Shown: positions 50,498 through 59,967 of the stretch, one piece after another | Layout of the letters: every line of letters begins with the position of its first letter | Position numbering within the stretch: position 1 is the stretch's first letter | DNA from: Cytophagales bacterium | Lineage (GTDB): Bacteria; Bacteroidota; Bacteroidia; Cytophagales; Cyclobacteriaceae | Direction of reading: 5' to 3' | DNA length: 64,000 bases | NCBI GenBank assembly: GCA_017303795.1 | Contig: JAFLBR010000001.1 | Location: forward strand, 62,001-126,000 | Made by a program: the position numbers and the translations under genes | The notes under the pieces: model-generated | What the model saw: only the letters and a program-made list of their open reading frames with translations | What the model was told of the DNA's origin: nothing | The model's database searches: none

Positions 50498-53400
50498 TCA
50501 CTTAAACTGCAAGATCACCTTACGTTGAAGCACCGCACTGCCTTGCTGTATCTGCACGATGTATAAACCCGGAGTAGTATCCTGCTCCACATTTAATTTA
50601 TGTACGCCATTGCCTTCAGCACCATTTATCGCTTGTGTAAACACTGTGCGACCGGTAAGATCAACCAACGTAACGGTGGCGTTTTGTTTTGAAGGTGTCT
50701 CCAACTTCACATAAAGTTGATCGAACGTAGCCGGGTTCGGATACACATAGGCATTGAAAGGTTCGTTAAACGGATTCTCCACACCGGTAACCAAATATTC
50801 AAACGGTTCTGAAACTACCGAGCAACCGCCTTTGGCAACCAATGCCGTATAGATGCCTTCTTCTGTAGGTGTAATAACGCGGTCGTAAGCATCCAGCGGT
50901 GAGTTATTAACGTACCACTGTATAAAATTATCAGCCGGAATGTCATTCACGATCTCCAGATTTTTGCCTGTAAACTCTACTAGCGGCATCTCCACTCTGT
51001 TGATCTCTACATACACCGAAGTCTTCGGCCCTTCGCAGCCATTGCTTACTGCGGCTACTTCAAACAACGTTGTTTTCTTTAGCGGATCGGAAATCCAGCT
51101 TGCACTGGTTTGGTTCGCAATCAATACGCCATCCTTATACCAATGTAAACTGTTGGCTGAGTTGGTTTCTGCTTTCAAATTGATTTGCGATTCCGCGCAA
51201 AGCGACAAGAAAGGTTTTTCAACCGCTACCAACGGACTTGGCGTGTAGTTAAACACCAATGGCGTTGTAGTTAACAACTCATCGCTGCAACCTTTAAAGC
51301 CGGTATGAATAACCACACTGTTGGCACCGGCTTGTAAGGCACTTACCGGTATGGTTAACTGCGTGCCCGTTTCATCGGCAACAATTTCTGAGATAGGCGT
51401 GGCCTCATTTACCCGTGTAGCATAATAAAATACACCGGGTTGCGTGTTGGTTAATTGGATAGTAGCCGATGTGCCACCGCATACATTTTCAACCGAAGCG
51501 ATTGCATTTTTCTGAAGCGCAGGGCGATTGAGTGTGAGGCTAAACCTTGCGGTACCAAAGCTGGCAGCCGCAGCGGTTACGGCAAAACTATACGGGGTGC
51601 TATTGGTAATAGCCACAGTAGTGTTGGTGAAATGATCGGTAAGCGCTACCGCACCTACACCCACTAAGTTTTCGATGTTATCAAAGGCAAGGGTGTACTG
51701 GCCCGGTGTTACATCTTCCAATACTATTGCTACTGTTTTTTCGCAGAAGCTATCGGACATTTTATTGAAGACTAAATTTACGTTTTCAGATGAACGTGTA
51801 CTCACGTTTAGCACCTGATTCTTATACTTCAAACCATCCGTTTCAGGTTCATACACATCGCTAAAGTTTTCGCCCAGAATTACATACCCCACATCTTCTG
51901 TAGTTCCATTCGACAAGCGAATGGTTATACTATTAAGCTGCGTATCACCTTCGCGGTAGAAAGTAGAAGTATTGGTTCGCTTAGCTTTTTCATGCACCGT
52001 CATAGTTGCTGCACCGGTGGTTTGTACCCAGAAGGCCTGGCCGGGTGCTATGATACCTCCGGTTAACGTACCAAGTCCGGTTTGTGAATCGTATGTTCTT
52101 TGAACAAGGGTACCGGTTGCATTATCAGGCACCGCAATAGCTGTGGAAACTCCCGTGCGTGTCCAGTCACTAGCCAGGTTATTCCATTGGATAGCCGAAG
52201 CATAAGGGTTACCTACTAAGTTCCAACCAGCGTTAGCTCCACCGGCTGGCGTAAGTGTAAACGGTACGCTGCCCTGATACGGGTTCCCCGTCATAGTAAG
52301 CGTAAGCGGATTATTACCATTATAGTTAAAAATGGAATACCCGCGACCACGCTGGAAGGTTACCGTGTTGTTGCCGCCCGTTGCCGGATAGTTTTTATAA
52401 CCGCCATCATTCTCTACATAATAAAACATAGAAGCAACCGAAGCATTGGTATTGGCTCCGGTAAAGTTACCGGTAATAGGCATGTAGGTTTGCCACATGG
52501 CCACTGTCATGTTCGCTACTGATGAAGACATGTAGCGATACTTACGCACCGCACTCACCCAACGTTCTACCTTAGCATTGCCGGTAATACTGCCGTTGCC
52601 TTCAAGCTCTTGCAGGTAAGCAGTTTTGTTTTCTGTTGAGACCAGCGTAATGTTACCGGCCGAACTTACTTCACCCGCTTTGATCTTTAAACCATCGGTA
52701 ATGTTTACTGGTGATTGCACCATTAGCTTACCCGTGCTACTAAACGTTGAAGTAACCAACCCGGCTGTTTTAAGTGTGGCATCAAAATGTAAGTTTGAGT
52801 TTTGTGCGCTGCTGCTGCTTAAGGTTAAGTTGCTGCCGTTAATGGCCAGCTTACCGGTTTGCCCACCGGCATTTATGTTGGCCGCATTCTTCATAACCAA
52901 ATGGTTGTTACCCAGGTTAAGCGTAGTGCCATTGGCCAACACCAACCCACCACCATTGGGCGAACCCACGTTAAGGGTGATGGGGCTGCTGCTTACTACA
53001 TTTACATTTGTGCCACTGTTAGTTGAAAGTTTATATAAATCCAATGCACCATTAACGGTAAGGGTTTGTGTACCCGCTTTGGCTAATGTTAAGTCTAGCG
53101 CATTATCGGTAGCTACTACACCGGGGGTTCCGGCTAAGGTTATATCGCCATGCACCGTAACCTGCGAAGCATTGCCCGACACACCTTTTAAGGCAATGCC
53201 AGTGGTGGCGTTCAGGTTACCCATAATTACCGTTTCACCTTCAGCAAAATTTTTGTTGCCGGTACCGGTAAGGCTGACATGCCCGTAAGTACCCGCAGGT
53301 ATGTAGGCATAGTTATTAAAGTTAACTGTACTGGTAGGCGACACACTTAAAAACTCGGGCGCGGTGGTAGCGTTGTTTAAGTTAACTACGGCATTGCCCT

Positions 53401-56400
53401 GCACTTCTAACTTAGCTGAAATGGTATTATCTACAGTTAGTGTGGTACCGGTGGGTACTATTAGTTTAGAAATACTGCCTCCAATCGTTAGTGGGTTACC
53501 CCCAAGACCAGTGCTGGCACGGTTAGCTACCATGTAATACTGCCCGTTGTAGGTTAAGTTAGGCACGGTACCCGTTCCATCGGTATTTGTTCCCCAAGTG
53601 GTTGCGAGGTAAAGTGCTCCAGCCGGTTTTGAGTAGTACATGACCCCCGCATTGGTCGTAACTGCTAATGGATCGGAAGCTACCGACTTATTGCCAATAG
53701 CATCAAATGCTTTTACAGTGAAATTGTAAAGTGTGCCCGGCTCCAGGTCGGTTGCTGAGTAACTGGTAACGGTAGATACACCAACAGGATTTCCATTAGC
53801 CAGAACCTCATAACCCGTAACCGCCACATTATCGGTTGAGGCAGACCAACTAAAGGCCACGTTTGAAAATGTTTTACTGATAAAGGTAACATCTGTTGGA
53901 ATGGATGGTGCCAAAGCATCAGATGCGGTGGTAGCACTGGCAACAGTACTAAAAGGCGATGATGCTCCATTAGTAACATTGATAGTTTTTAACTTATAGA
54001 AATAAGTAGTGCTTGGGTTTGCAGTATCATCCGTAAAAGGTGAACCGGTAGCGCGGCCCACAATAGTATACTCACCATCAATTACGGTAGCGCGGTACAC
54101 TTCAAACTCATGAGCAGGTAGCCCATACACCCAGGTTAAATCAATATTGGTCATGCCATTGGCAGTTGCGACTAGAGAGGCAGGAGCAGCAAGTGTTGCT
54201 GGCGGTGTGTAGTTCATAGATCGTAGCCACCCAGGTGGAATGGGTGCCCAATCTGACCAAGTAGTTGGACTATTTGGAAGTGTACGTCTTCTGTATTCAA
54301 CGGAAAGAGATTGGCTCTCTGTGAATTCGTTGTAGAGCACTGTTATACGATAGGGAGCAGCTGGTAATCCAATATTTCCAGTAGTCTTATAAACATAGCC
54401 CTCTGTCCAAGTGTTATGATCCAACAAGTTATTTTGGCCAAAATTATTTGGATTAAACCCTCCAAGGTACAACCTACTTCTATCATCGGAAATTATTCGG
54501 AATTGATAGGTATCGCTACTATGTGTGTTCGGGGTTAATGATGTTCTTGGCGGTATAAGTAAATATCCATCAAACTTAATTTTATAAAAATCCTCTTGCG
54601 TGGCAAAACCAGGGGTACCCCATTCAACATTTACAGGATTCACATTAAAATCAGGCCATCTGCCAGTAAACTCAGCCGTAATCCAATCAATTGGCGGAGT
54701 GTCAAGATTGGTAGCTGAGGTAGCTGGATTTAAAGAAGACCAAGCACCCGTGGAGTGTTCATAATACAAGCCCTCCACCACCGTTGTACCAATCACCATG
54801 TTGCTAGGCGTTGATAAATTACCACCAAAATCCTGAGCTTGGACTGTTATAGGATAAGCTTGGTTAAGAGCAAGCCCTGTAATGGTGAATGTTGTTTCAG
54901 TCGAGAACGTAGAAACAGGTGTGCTACCATAAGTTACTACGTACTGGTTTATACCTCCATTATCTGTACTAGCATCCCACGCAAGGGAAATCGAATTGTT
55001 ATTGATTGTATTATTTACAACGCGTAAATTTTGAGGCGTACTCGGTACGGCCTCATCCAATGGGGTTTCTACTTCCAGGTTTATGTCGGGATCTTCGCTG
55101 GGTACATGAAGTGAGCGGGCGGTGTTGCTTACTGCCCTGAGTTTATATTCGTAAAGAGTACCTGGTGTTAGGTGAGTATCAAGATATGAAATGGCATCTT
55201 CTTCGGTAACCGCAACATAAGTAAAAATGGTTTCGCCAGATATTCTACGCCAGATTTCAAACCCGGTTTCATTGGGGGAGTTATCAGCCCACGTTAAAAA
55301 AATGCTGGTTGGAGATTGAGCTGTACCACTAAAATTACTCGGCAGGGTAATAGTCGTTGGAGTATTATGGGTAATGACTAAAGGTGCCGAAAGTAAACTA
55401 GGGCAAGCACTTACAGTTGCAGTTCGAACCGTATAACTACCCGGATGTTCGAAACTCCGGTAGATCATGGAAAGGGTATCCTGAATAAAAGTGTTTTGAT
55501 TATTATAGGTTCTGGCATTGGTAACTAATGCTCCGTTCTGATACCAATAATACTTCTCATTCTTTTCGCTGGACTTCAACACTAAATCAGGCACAACAGG
55601 ATACACCGCTGGGTTTATCGTTGGCATTACAGGCGAACCTATGGTTTTGATTACTGGAGTGGGTGGGGCACTTTCGGTAATTACCATCGGGTCCGACCAA
55701 CGGTTCCAGTCGCTCTCTGTGGGATTTGCTTTGCGGCTAAACCTAGCCCGATACGTGCCCGGCAAGGTGGCGGAATAACTGTAGGTATTTGCACCCGGAA
55801 TAATTGCTCCATCCTTTTCCCATTGATAAGCCAAAAACCCTTGGCTCAGAAGCAACTCAGCTGCGGTGCCGTTCGTACCGCATACGGTTTGATTTCCAAA
55901 TTTTACATAGATGTTGGATTTATCTTCTTTCCGCATCCAAGTAAAAAAGTCCGGCTCATTGTAAGCGTTGTTCCAAACGCCATGTCCGAGTGAAGGATAG
56001 AGAGTGTACCGTATATCCATTCCGTTGTTTCTGAAATCCTGAATCCGGGTTTGTGTTTGTGATGGTGTCGGGTTTCCATCCGTACCACCCTGAAAAATCC
56101 ATTGCGGAATATTAACCATGTATGGATACAAATTGTAACTCCGGATATCCGCATCATTCACTGCCGACATCGGTAGGATAGCACTAAATAACCAGGGGGC
56201 GGTGCGCATTACTCTGTAGGCACCTGCACCACCATCTGAAAGCCCGTGAAGGTAAATTTTGTTAGGATTGATGTTGTACTTTTTAATGAGCAGCCGGATA
56301 ATGCGCACCACGTTCTCAGCCCCATTGGGTTCTTGCCAGCCGCTTATGTTTTGTGGAAAAAGCACAAAGCCCGGAAAGGCACGGGCTGGCATTGTTGGGT

Positions 56401-57238
56401 CATCCGGTACCTTACTACCTATTCCTGGTAGAAGCACAGCTGTTTGATGTATTGAGCCGCCATGCAAAAGATTATGATCGTTGTTCAATAACTGCAACAT
56501 GGTTGGCCTGAAAACATCGGCCGTTGCAGTGTTTGTATAATTTAAACCACTAACCGTAAATCCATAAGGCGGTACATTTGAGACATCTGTCACGGTTCGA
56601 TTTCCATTATAACCCGGTACTGATGAATTAGAAATGGTCACTTGTAGATTATTGGTAAATCCATGAGCTTCCTGAGTTGTAAACCGCGTTCCGCCAGCTA
56701 CACTGGCAGCTGAAATAATTCTATAAGTACCGGCCTGAGGATTATTATCATTAGGATTCCAGTTGCCGTTGCTCCAATACCCTGCATTTCCGCGTTCACC
56801 AAGGCCGTGGATCATAACAATCAACGGGTATCCTCCAGCTACATTAGGAGCAGTACCATAGTTTTTTGGTTTTATCAATCGGTAATTCATCGAAAACTTA
56901 TCGTGCCACGCTGTATTAGCCCGTAGTTGTCCTTGAGTATAGTTGGTAGAAGTAAAACCAGCCATGCCAAAATAAGTATCGGTTGGTAGTCCATTGGCTT
57001 TGCGGAAACTGAAGGTTTTATTTTCAACCAGATAATAATCACGCCAGGTTCCAATATCGTTGTCGCGCAAACGGATGTCCACGTTAAAAAAAGTACCACC
57101 AGAGCCAAAGCCTGCAGCCCGCGTTCCATTATTTCTATAATGGAAGAGGGTCCAGGTTGTGTCAATCTGGGCGTTTGATTGCGTGTAAAAAGAAGTTAAA
57201 ACGGTAAGAACCAGGGCAAGTTTAGCCGGTAATTTCAT
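50498..57238 (-). CDS. Giant T9SS-exported esterase-like protein with Fn3 and PA14-like domains
   Basis: 2246 residues from ATG 57238 (MKLPAKLALVLTVLTSFYTQSNAQ, a signal peptide); an ATG nine codons upstream is also in frame. The N-terminal alpha/beta hydrolase domain (about 120-450) has PLIVMIHGLGERG (oxyanion region), the nucleophile in YLHGLSDGGAGAYRV, and a late His in YPSLGHGVWNNAY. Inside it sits an FCCH-like insert (about 185-255). Ig-like, Fn3, a PA14-like (GLYYEHSTGAW.., RIISDDRSRLYLGG), two more Fn3 and a beta-helix-like stretch follow. The last 80 residues are a type A T9SS sorting domain (YVYPNPATFDQLYV.., TPGLYIVQIQQG). It probably acts on a polymer ester at the cell surface. Confidence 0.85.
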   Translation of the reverse strand: MKLPAKLALVLTVLTSFYTQSNAQIDTTWTLFHYRNNGTRAAGFGSGGTFFNVDIRLRDNDIGTWRDYYLVENKTFSFRKANGLPTDTYFGMAGFTSTNYTQGQLRANTAWHDKFSMNYRLIKPKNYGTAPNVAGGYPLIVMIHGLGERGNAGYWSNGNWNPNDNNPQAGTYRIISAASVAGGTRFTTQEAHGFTNNLQVTISNSSVPGYNGNRTVTDVSNVPPYGFTVSGLNYTNTATADVFRPTMLQLLNNDHNLLHGGSIHQTAVLLPGIGSKVPDDPTMPARAFPGFVLFPQNISGWQEPNGAENVVRIIRLLIKKYNINPNKIYLHGLSDGGAGAYRVMRTAPWLFSAILPMSAVNDADIRSYNLYPYMVNIPQWIFQGGTDGNPTPSQTQTRIQDFRNNGMDIRYTLYPSLGHGVWNNAYNEPDFFTWMRKEDKSNIYVKFGNQTVCGTNGTAAELLLSQGFLAYQWEKDGAIIPGANTYSYSATLPGTYRARFSRKANPTESDWNRWSDPMVITESAPPTPVIKTIGSPVMPTINPAVYPVVPDLVLKSSEKNEKYYWYQNGALVTNARTYNNQNTFIQDTLSMIYRSFEHPGSYTVRTATVSACPSLLSAPLVITHNTPTTITLPSNFSGTAQSPTSIFLTWADNSPNETGFEIWRRISGETIFTYVAVTEEDAISYLDTHLTPGTLYEYKLRAVSNTARSLHVPSEDPDINLEVETPLDEAVPSTPQNLRVVNNTINNNSISLAWDASTDNGGINQYVVTYGSTPVSTFSTETTFTITGLALNQAYPITVQAQDFGGNLSTPSNMVIGTTVVEGLYYEHSTGAWSSLNPATSATNLDTPPIDWITAEFTGRWPDFNVNPVNVEWGTPGFATQEDFYKIKFDGYLLIPPRTSLTPNTHSSDTYQFRIISDDRSRLYLGGFNPNNFGQNNLLDHNTWTEGYVYKTTGNIGLPAAPYRITVLYNEFTESQSLSVEYRRRTLPNSPTTWSDWAPIPPGWLRSMNYTPPATLAAPASLVATANGMTNIDLTWVYGLPAHEFEVYRATVIDGEYTIVGRATGSPFTDDTANPSTTYFYKLKTINVTNGASSPFSTVASATTASDALAPSIPTDVTFISKTFSNVAFSWSASTDNVAVTGYEVLANGNPVGVSTVTSYSATDLEPGTLYNFTVKAFDAIGNKSVASDPLAVTTNAGVMYYSKPAGALYLATTWGTNTDGTGTVPNLTYNGQYYMVANRASTGLGGNPLTIGGSISKLIVPTGTTLTVDNTISAKLEVQGNAVVNLNNATTAPEFLSVSPTSTVNFNNYAYIPAGTYGHVSLTGTGNKNFAEGETVIMGNLNATTGIALKGVSGNASQVTVHGDITLAGTPGVVATDNALDLTLAKAGTQTLTVNGALDLYKLSTNSGTNVNVVSSSPITLNVGSPNGGGLVLANGTTLNLGNNHLVMKNAANINAGGQTGKLAINGSNLTLSSSSAQNSNLHFDATLKTAGLVTSTFSSTGKLMVQSPVNITDGLKIKAGEVSSAGNITLVSTENKTAYLQELEGNGSITGNAKVERWVSAVRKYRYMSSSVANMTVAMWQTYMPITGNFTGANTNASVASMFYYVENDGGYKNYPATGGNNTVTFQRGRGYSIFNYNGNNPLTLTMTGNPYQGSVPFTLTPAGGANAGWNLVGNPYASAIQWNNLASDWTRTGVSTAIAVPDNATGTLVQRTYDSQTGLGTLTGGIIAPGQAFWVQTTGAATMTVHEKAKRTNTSTFYREGDTQLNSITIRLSNGTTEDVGYVILGENFSDVYEPETDGLKYKNQVLNVSTRSSENVNLVFNKMSDSFCEKTVAIVLEDVTPGQYTLAFDNIENLVGVGAVALTDHFTNTTVAITNSTPYSFAVTAAAASFGTARFSLTLNRPALQKNAIASVENVCGGTSATIQLTNTQPGVFYYATRVNEATPISEIVADETGTQLTIPVSALQAGANSVVIHTGFKGCSDELLTTTPLVFNYTPSPLVAVEKPFLSLCAESQINLKAETNSANSLHWYKDGVLIANQTSASWISDPLKKTTLFEVAAVSNGCEGPKTSVYVEINRVEMPLVEFTGKNLEIVNDIPADNFIQWYVNNSPLDAYDRVITPTEEGIYTALVAKGGCSVVSEPFEYLVTGVENPFNEPFNAYVYPNPATFDQLYVKLETPSKQNATVTLVDLTGRTVFTQAINGAEGNGVHKLNVEQDTTPGLYIVQIQQGSAVLQRKVILQFK

Positions 57239-57457
57239 AGACTGAGAGATGTTGATTAAAGCCACCTTCTAATATCCAACAAAGGTCGCAAAAGTGAGCG
57301 GCCACGGAGTAATATTTAGGATTAAATTTCTACAAAAACCGGTTGCTAAAACCTACAAAACAGTGAGTTTGAGGTAAAGTGAGGAATTTGGGTTGGAAAG
57401 GGGGTATGTACCTTTTACCTCACCGCAGGCGCGGGACAGGCTTGCCTCACCCCCGGC

Positions 57458-57478
57458 CCCCTCTCCACAGGAGAGGGG
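57458..57478. repeat. CCCCTCTCC palindrome copy 3
   Basis: CCCCTCTCC-ACA-GGAGAGGGG, the same as the moaE-side copy at 49101, preceded by CTCACCCCCGG. Confidence 0.8.
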
Positions 57479-57613
57479 TGTGCCTGTCGAGGTGGGCTGT
57501 GCGGATTGAATTGGCCGGTGCTTCCTCGCAACAAGGCTGTCTGCGCTCTTCCTTCAAGGCTGTCATCGCGGTTGGGTGGTTTTCGTTGAATCATTACAGT
57601 CTCAAACTTCAAA

Positions 57614-57758
57614 CCCATACCGCGATCCAAACAAAGTGCTGGTGAGCGGGCCATGAAAAGCATTTCACTTCCCGCATCGTCTCTCGCAGAGGACGATGCA
57701 TTGTGAGATCAGAAACAAATTGTATCGTCCCCGAAACGGGAGACGATACTTGAAATAA
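57614..57758 (+). repeat. Two-hairpin repeat unit, copy A
   Basis: Runs from CCCATACCGCGATCC to CTTGAAATAA. It holds hairpin 1, GCATCGTC..GACGATGC (57674-57699), and hairpin 2, GTATCGTC..GACGATAC (57722-57749), 22 bp apart. About 95% identical to copies B and C. Confidence 0.88.
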
Positions 57759-57846
57759 GTGCGCTTTCCCTACAAAGCAGTCAGAGAATGTCATTTGTGT
57801 TTATACCCTCACCCGGCAAAACTTATCAAATAGCACAATTTACCTA

Positions 57847-57866
57847 CCCTCTCCCAGGGGAGAGGG
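57847..57866. repeat. CCCTCTCCC palindrome variant
   Basis: CCCTCTCCC-AG-GGGAGAGGG, 9-bp arms. Confidence 0.75.
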
Positions 57867-58036
57867 AAACGGTGACTGCGTTGACTGATGAATTTGTTAG
57901 GGTGAGGGAGTGCGTAACATCAGTTACCAATGCGTGCGGGAAAACGCGGGTTTGCAATTCAGTCAGCGCACTTTGTTCAACGCTGTCATCGCGGTTGGGT
58001 TGCTGGGTTTGAATCATTACAGTCTCAAACTTCAAC

Positions 58037-58182
58037 CCCATACCGCGATCCCGACAAAGTGTTGGTGAACGGGCTATGAAAAGCATTTCACTTCCCGCAT
58101 CGTCTCTCGCAGAGGACGATGCATTGTGAGATCAGAAACAAAATTGTGTCGTCCCCGAAACGGGAGACGATACTTGAAATAA
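58037..58182 (+). repeat. Two-hairpin repeat unit, copy B
   Basis: Hairpin 1 at 58097-58122; hairpin 2 at 58146-58173, with one arm change (GTGTCGTC). It is followed 1 bp later by copy C. Confidence 0.88.
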
Positions 58183-58183
58183 C

Positions 58184-58329
58184 CCCATACCGCGATCCCG
58201 ACAAAGTGTTGGTGAGCGTGCTATGAAAAGCATTTCACTTCCCGCATCGTCTCTCGCAGAGGACGATGCATTGTGAGATCAGAAACAAAATTGTATCGTC
58301 CCCGAAACGGGAGACGATACTTGAAATAA
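58184..58329 (+). repeat. Two-hairpin repeat unit, copy C
   Basis: Hairpin 1 at 58244-58269; hairpin 2 at 58293-58320. Direct tandem of copy B with period 147. Confidence 0.88.
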
Positions 58330-58414
58330 GAACGGGATTCCGGAATTCGCCAGCTTTGGCTTGAGATTTTTTTAAAATAATTACAAGATCACTTCTGCCA
58401 ACTATTCCCTTGCT

Positions 58415-58436
58415 CCTCCCGATAGCTATCGGGAGG
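58415..58436. repeat. Perfect 22-bp palindrome CCTCCCGATAG..
   Basis: CCTCCCGATAG and its exact reverse complement CTATCGGGAGG, with no loop. A similar but imperfect CAATAGCTATCGGGAGG occurs at 63746-63762, and the RNase P RNA has CCCGATAAATATCGGG at its extended helix. Confidence 0.8.
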
Positions 58437-58586
58437 AATGACAGTTTCATGAATAAGTGTGTGCGCCCTTTGTTCAACGCTGTCATCGCGGTTGGGTTGG
58501 TATGGTTAAAAAAAATTACCTTGCGGCCTTTTAAGATTTTTCAAATTATGACTGGCGGTGTTGATAGTGCCCGCTAACAAATTCCA

Positions 58587-59558
58587 ATGCCGTTGCAACC
58601 TACGCTTAGTGTTTTTATGTTGGCCTATAATCACGAGCCGTACATCGCTCAGGCTATACAAAGTATTTTAGATCAAAAAACAGATTTAGACTTTGAGTTG
58701 GTGATTGGCGAAGACTTCTCTAAAGACAATACCCGCGCCATCATTTTAGAGTTTAAGCAAAAGTACCCCGAAAAAATTACCGTAATTGAAAACACCACCA
58801 ACGTGGGCATGCACGAAAATTTTCTACGCACACTTTTCAGTTGCCGTGGCAAATACCTATGCATCTGCGAAGGCGATGATTACTGGAACAACCCCGATAA
58901 ATTAAATCTGCAATACCAGTTTCTGGAAAGTAACCCACAGTATGTGTTGGTGTGTGGCAACCATACGCGCTACATTCAAAACACCGGTCAGTTTGAGCGG
59001 GGCAATCCCGCTACCGAACCCGATCACGATATTGCCTTCGAAAAATTAATTAAGTTTAATTGCATTACTACGGCTACCATTATGTTCCGCAACGTATTGA
59101 CGCGAGAAGATTTTGCCCCCGACTTTTTTTCCATCATCAGCTGCGATTGGTATTTGTACATGAAGTTGCTGAGTCATGGTAAAATCAGGTATGTAAATAA
59201 CAACCTGGCCGTGTATAGAATAAACGAAGGCAGCATTAACGGCCGCACCAACCGGCTAACCATTGCTAAAAAGGAAATGGATTTTATGGAGTTGGTAAAG
59301 CGGGGTAGTTTAATTGCGCTGGATGCCAGTAAAACAACTGCGTTGGCTAACGCGATGGTGTTTAAGAACTTTGACATTGCGCAGGCCAATGCGGTAAATG
59401 GGAATAAAAAAGTAGCGTTTAGATTAGGCACGTATGCGCTGCGCCATAGTTTTAGTTTGGTTAGTATAAAGGAGTTTATAAAAACCATGTTGTTGATTGT
59501 TAGTCCGGGTTTGTTTCAGGCGGTGCGAAAGGTGAAGCGGTATTTTAGCAGACAGTAA
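58587..59558 (+). CDS. GT2 family glycosyltransferase (soluble/peripheral)
   Basis: 323 residues, no clear membrane helix. LSVFMLAYNHEPYIAQAIQSIL, VIGEDFSKDNT (nucleotide site) and ICEGDDYWNNPDKL (the EGDDYW metal-binding motif, about 92-98) are typical of GT2 enzymes that build capsule or O-antigen-like chains. The C-terminal part has VSIISCDWYLYMKLLSHG-like blocks. It opens the plus-strand glycan block; a repeat-filled 409-bp gap separates it from the aminotransferase. Confidence 0.87.
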   Translation: MPLQPTLSVFMLAYNHEPYIAQAIQSILDQKTDLDFELVIGEDFSKDNTRAIILEFKQKYPEKITVIENTTNVGMHENFLRTLFSCRGKYLCICEGDDYWNNPDKLNLQYQFLESNPQYVLVCGNHTRYIQNTGQFERGNPATEPDHDIAFEKLIKFNCITTATIMFRNVLTREDFAPDFFSIISCDWYLYMKLLSHGKIRYVNNNLAVYRINEGSINGRTNRLTIAKKEMDFMELVKRGSLIALDASKTTALANAMVFKNFDIAQANAVNGNKKVAFRLGTYALRHSFSLVSIKEFIKTMLLIVSPGLFQAVRKVKRYFSRQ

Positions 59559-59572
59559 GTTTTTTATAAAGG

Positions 59573-59695
59573 CGTGAGCCGGCTTTAAGCTTTAGCAAAC
59601 AGCCGTCATGACGCCTGAACAGGTTTTCAGACTAGGGGCTAAAGCCCACCTGGTTTTTTTTCTGTAATAACCCCGCACTAAAGTGCGGGGTTATT
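59573..59695 (+). repeat. CGTGAG..CCCCGCAC repeat, copy 1
   Basis: Shares the order CGTGAGNCGGCTTT, AGCCGTCATGACGCCTGAAC, GGGGCTAAAGCCC and the palindrome AACCCCGCACT/AGTGCGGGGTT (59666-59695) with copy 2. Starts 14 bp after the GT2 stop, so it may shape its mRNA end. Confidence 0.85.
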
Positions 59696-59741
59696 GTAAA
59701 GTAATATTTGCGTGATTCTCGGTATGCGTGTTACTCAAAGT

Positions 59742-59863
59742 CGTGAGACGGCTTTTAGCTTTAGCAAACAGCCGTCATGACGCCTGAACAAAAGGTTTTT
59801 AGATTAGGGGCTAAAGCCCGCATAGTTTTTTCCGTAGTAACCCCGCACTTAAGTGCGGGGTTA
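59742..59863 (+). repeat. CGTGAG..CCCCGCAC repeat, copy 2
   Basis: Second copy, period 169, with TAACCCCGCACTT/AAGTGCGGGGTTA (59838-59863). An AAAGGGCTTTAGCCC element follows at about 59879-59893. Region 59559-59967 holds no gene. Confidence 0.85.
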
Positions 59864-59967
59864 TTATAAAATAATCTTAAAAGGGCTTTAGCCCAAGCAC
59901 AACAATTTTCAAATACACCTAAAGCCTGTATTTCGCCTAAATCCAATTCTAATATTTAATTTGCAGC

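Larger units (their letters stand above)
57266..58586. other. Repeat-rich intergenic region
   Basis: 1.3 kb without a believable gene; open frames here are GC-rich artefacts of the repeats. It contains the CCCCTCTCC palindromes at 57458 and 57847, three copies of a hairpin-bearing unit (57614, 58037, 58184), an ATCGCGGTTGGG element near 57563, 57990 and 58485, and a perfect 22-bp palindrome at 58415-58436. Confidence 0.8.

Noticed and set aside
57379-58086. Several ORFs of 74-88 aa on both strands
   Set aside because: They are created by the GC-rich repeat units, which lack stops in some frames; the same peptide pieces recur in each repeat copy.
58415-58436. Intrinsic terminator
   Set aside because: Perfect palindrome, but no T-tract on either side and no gene ends nearby; treated as a repeat.
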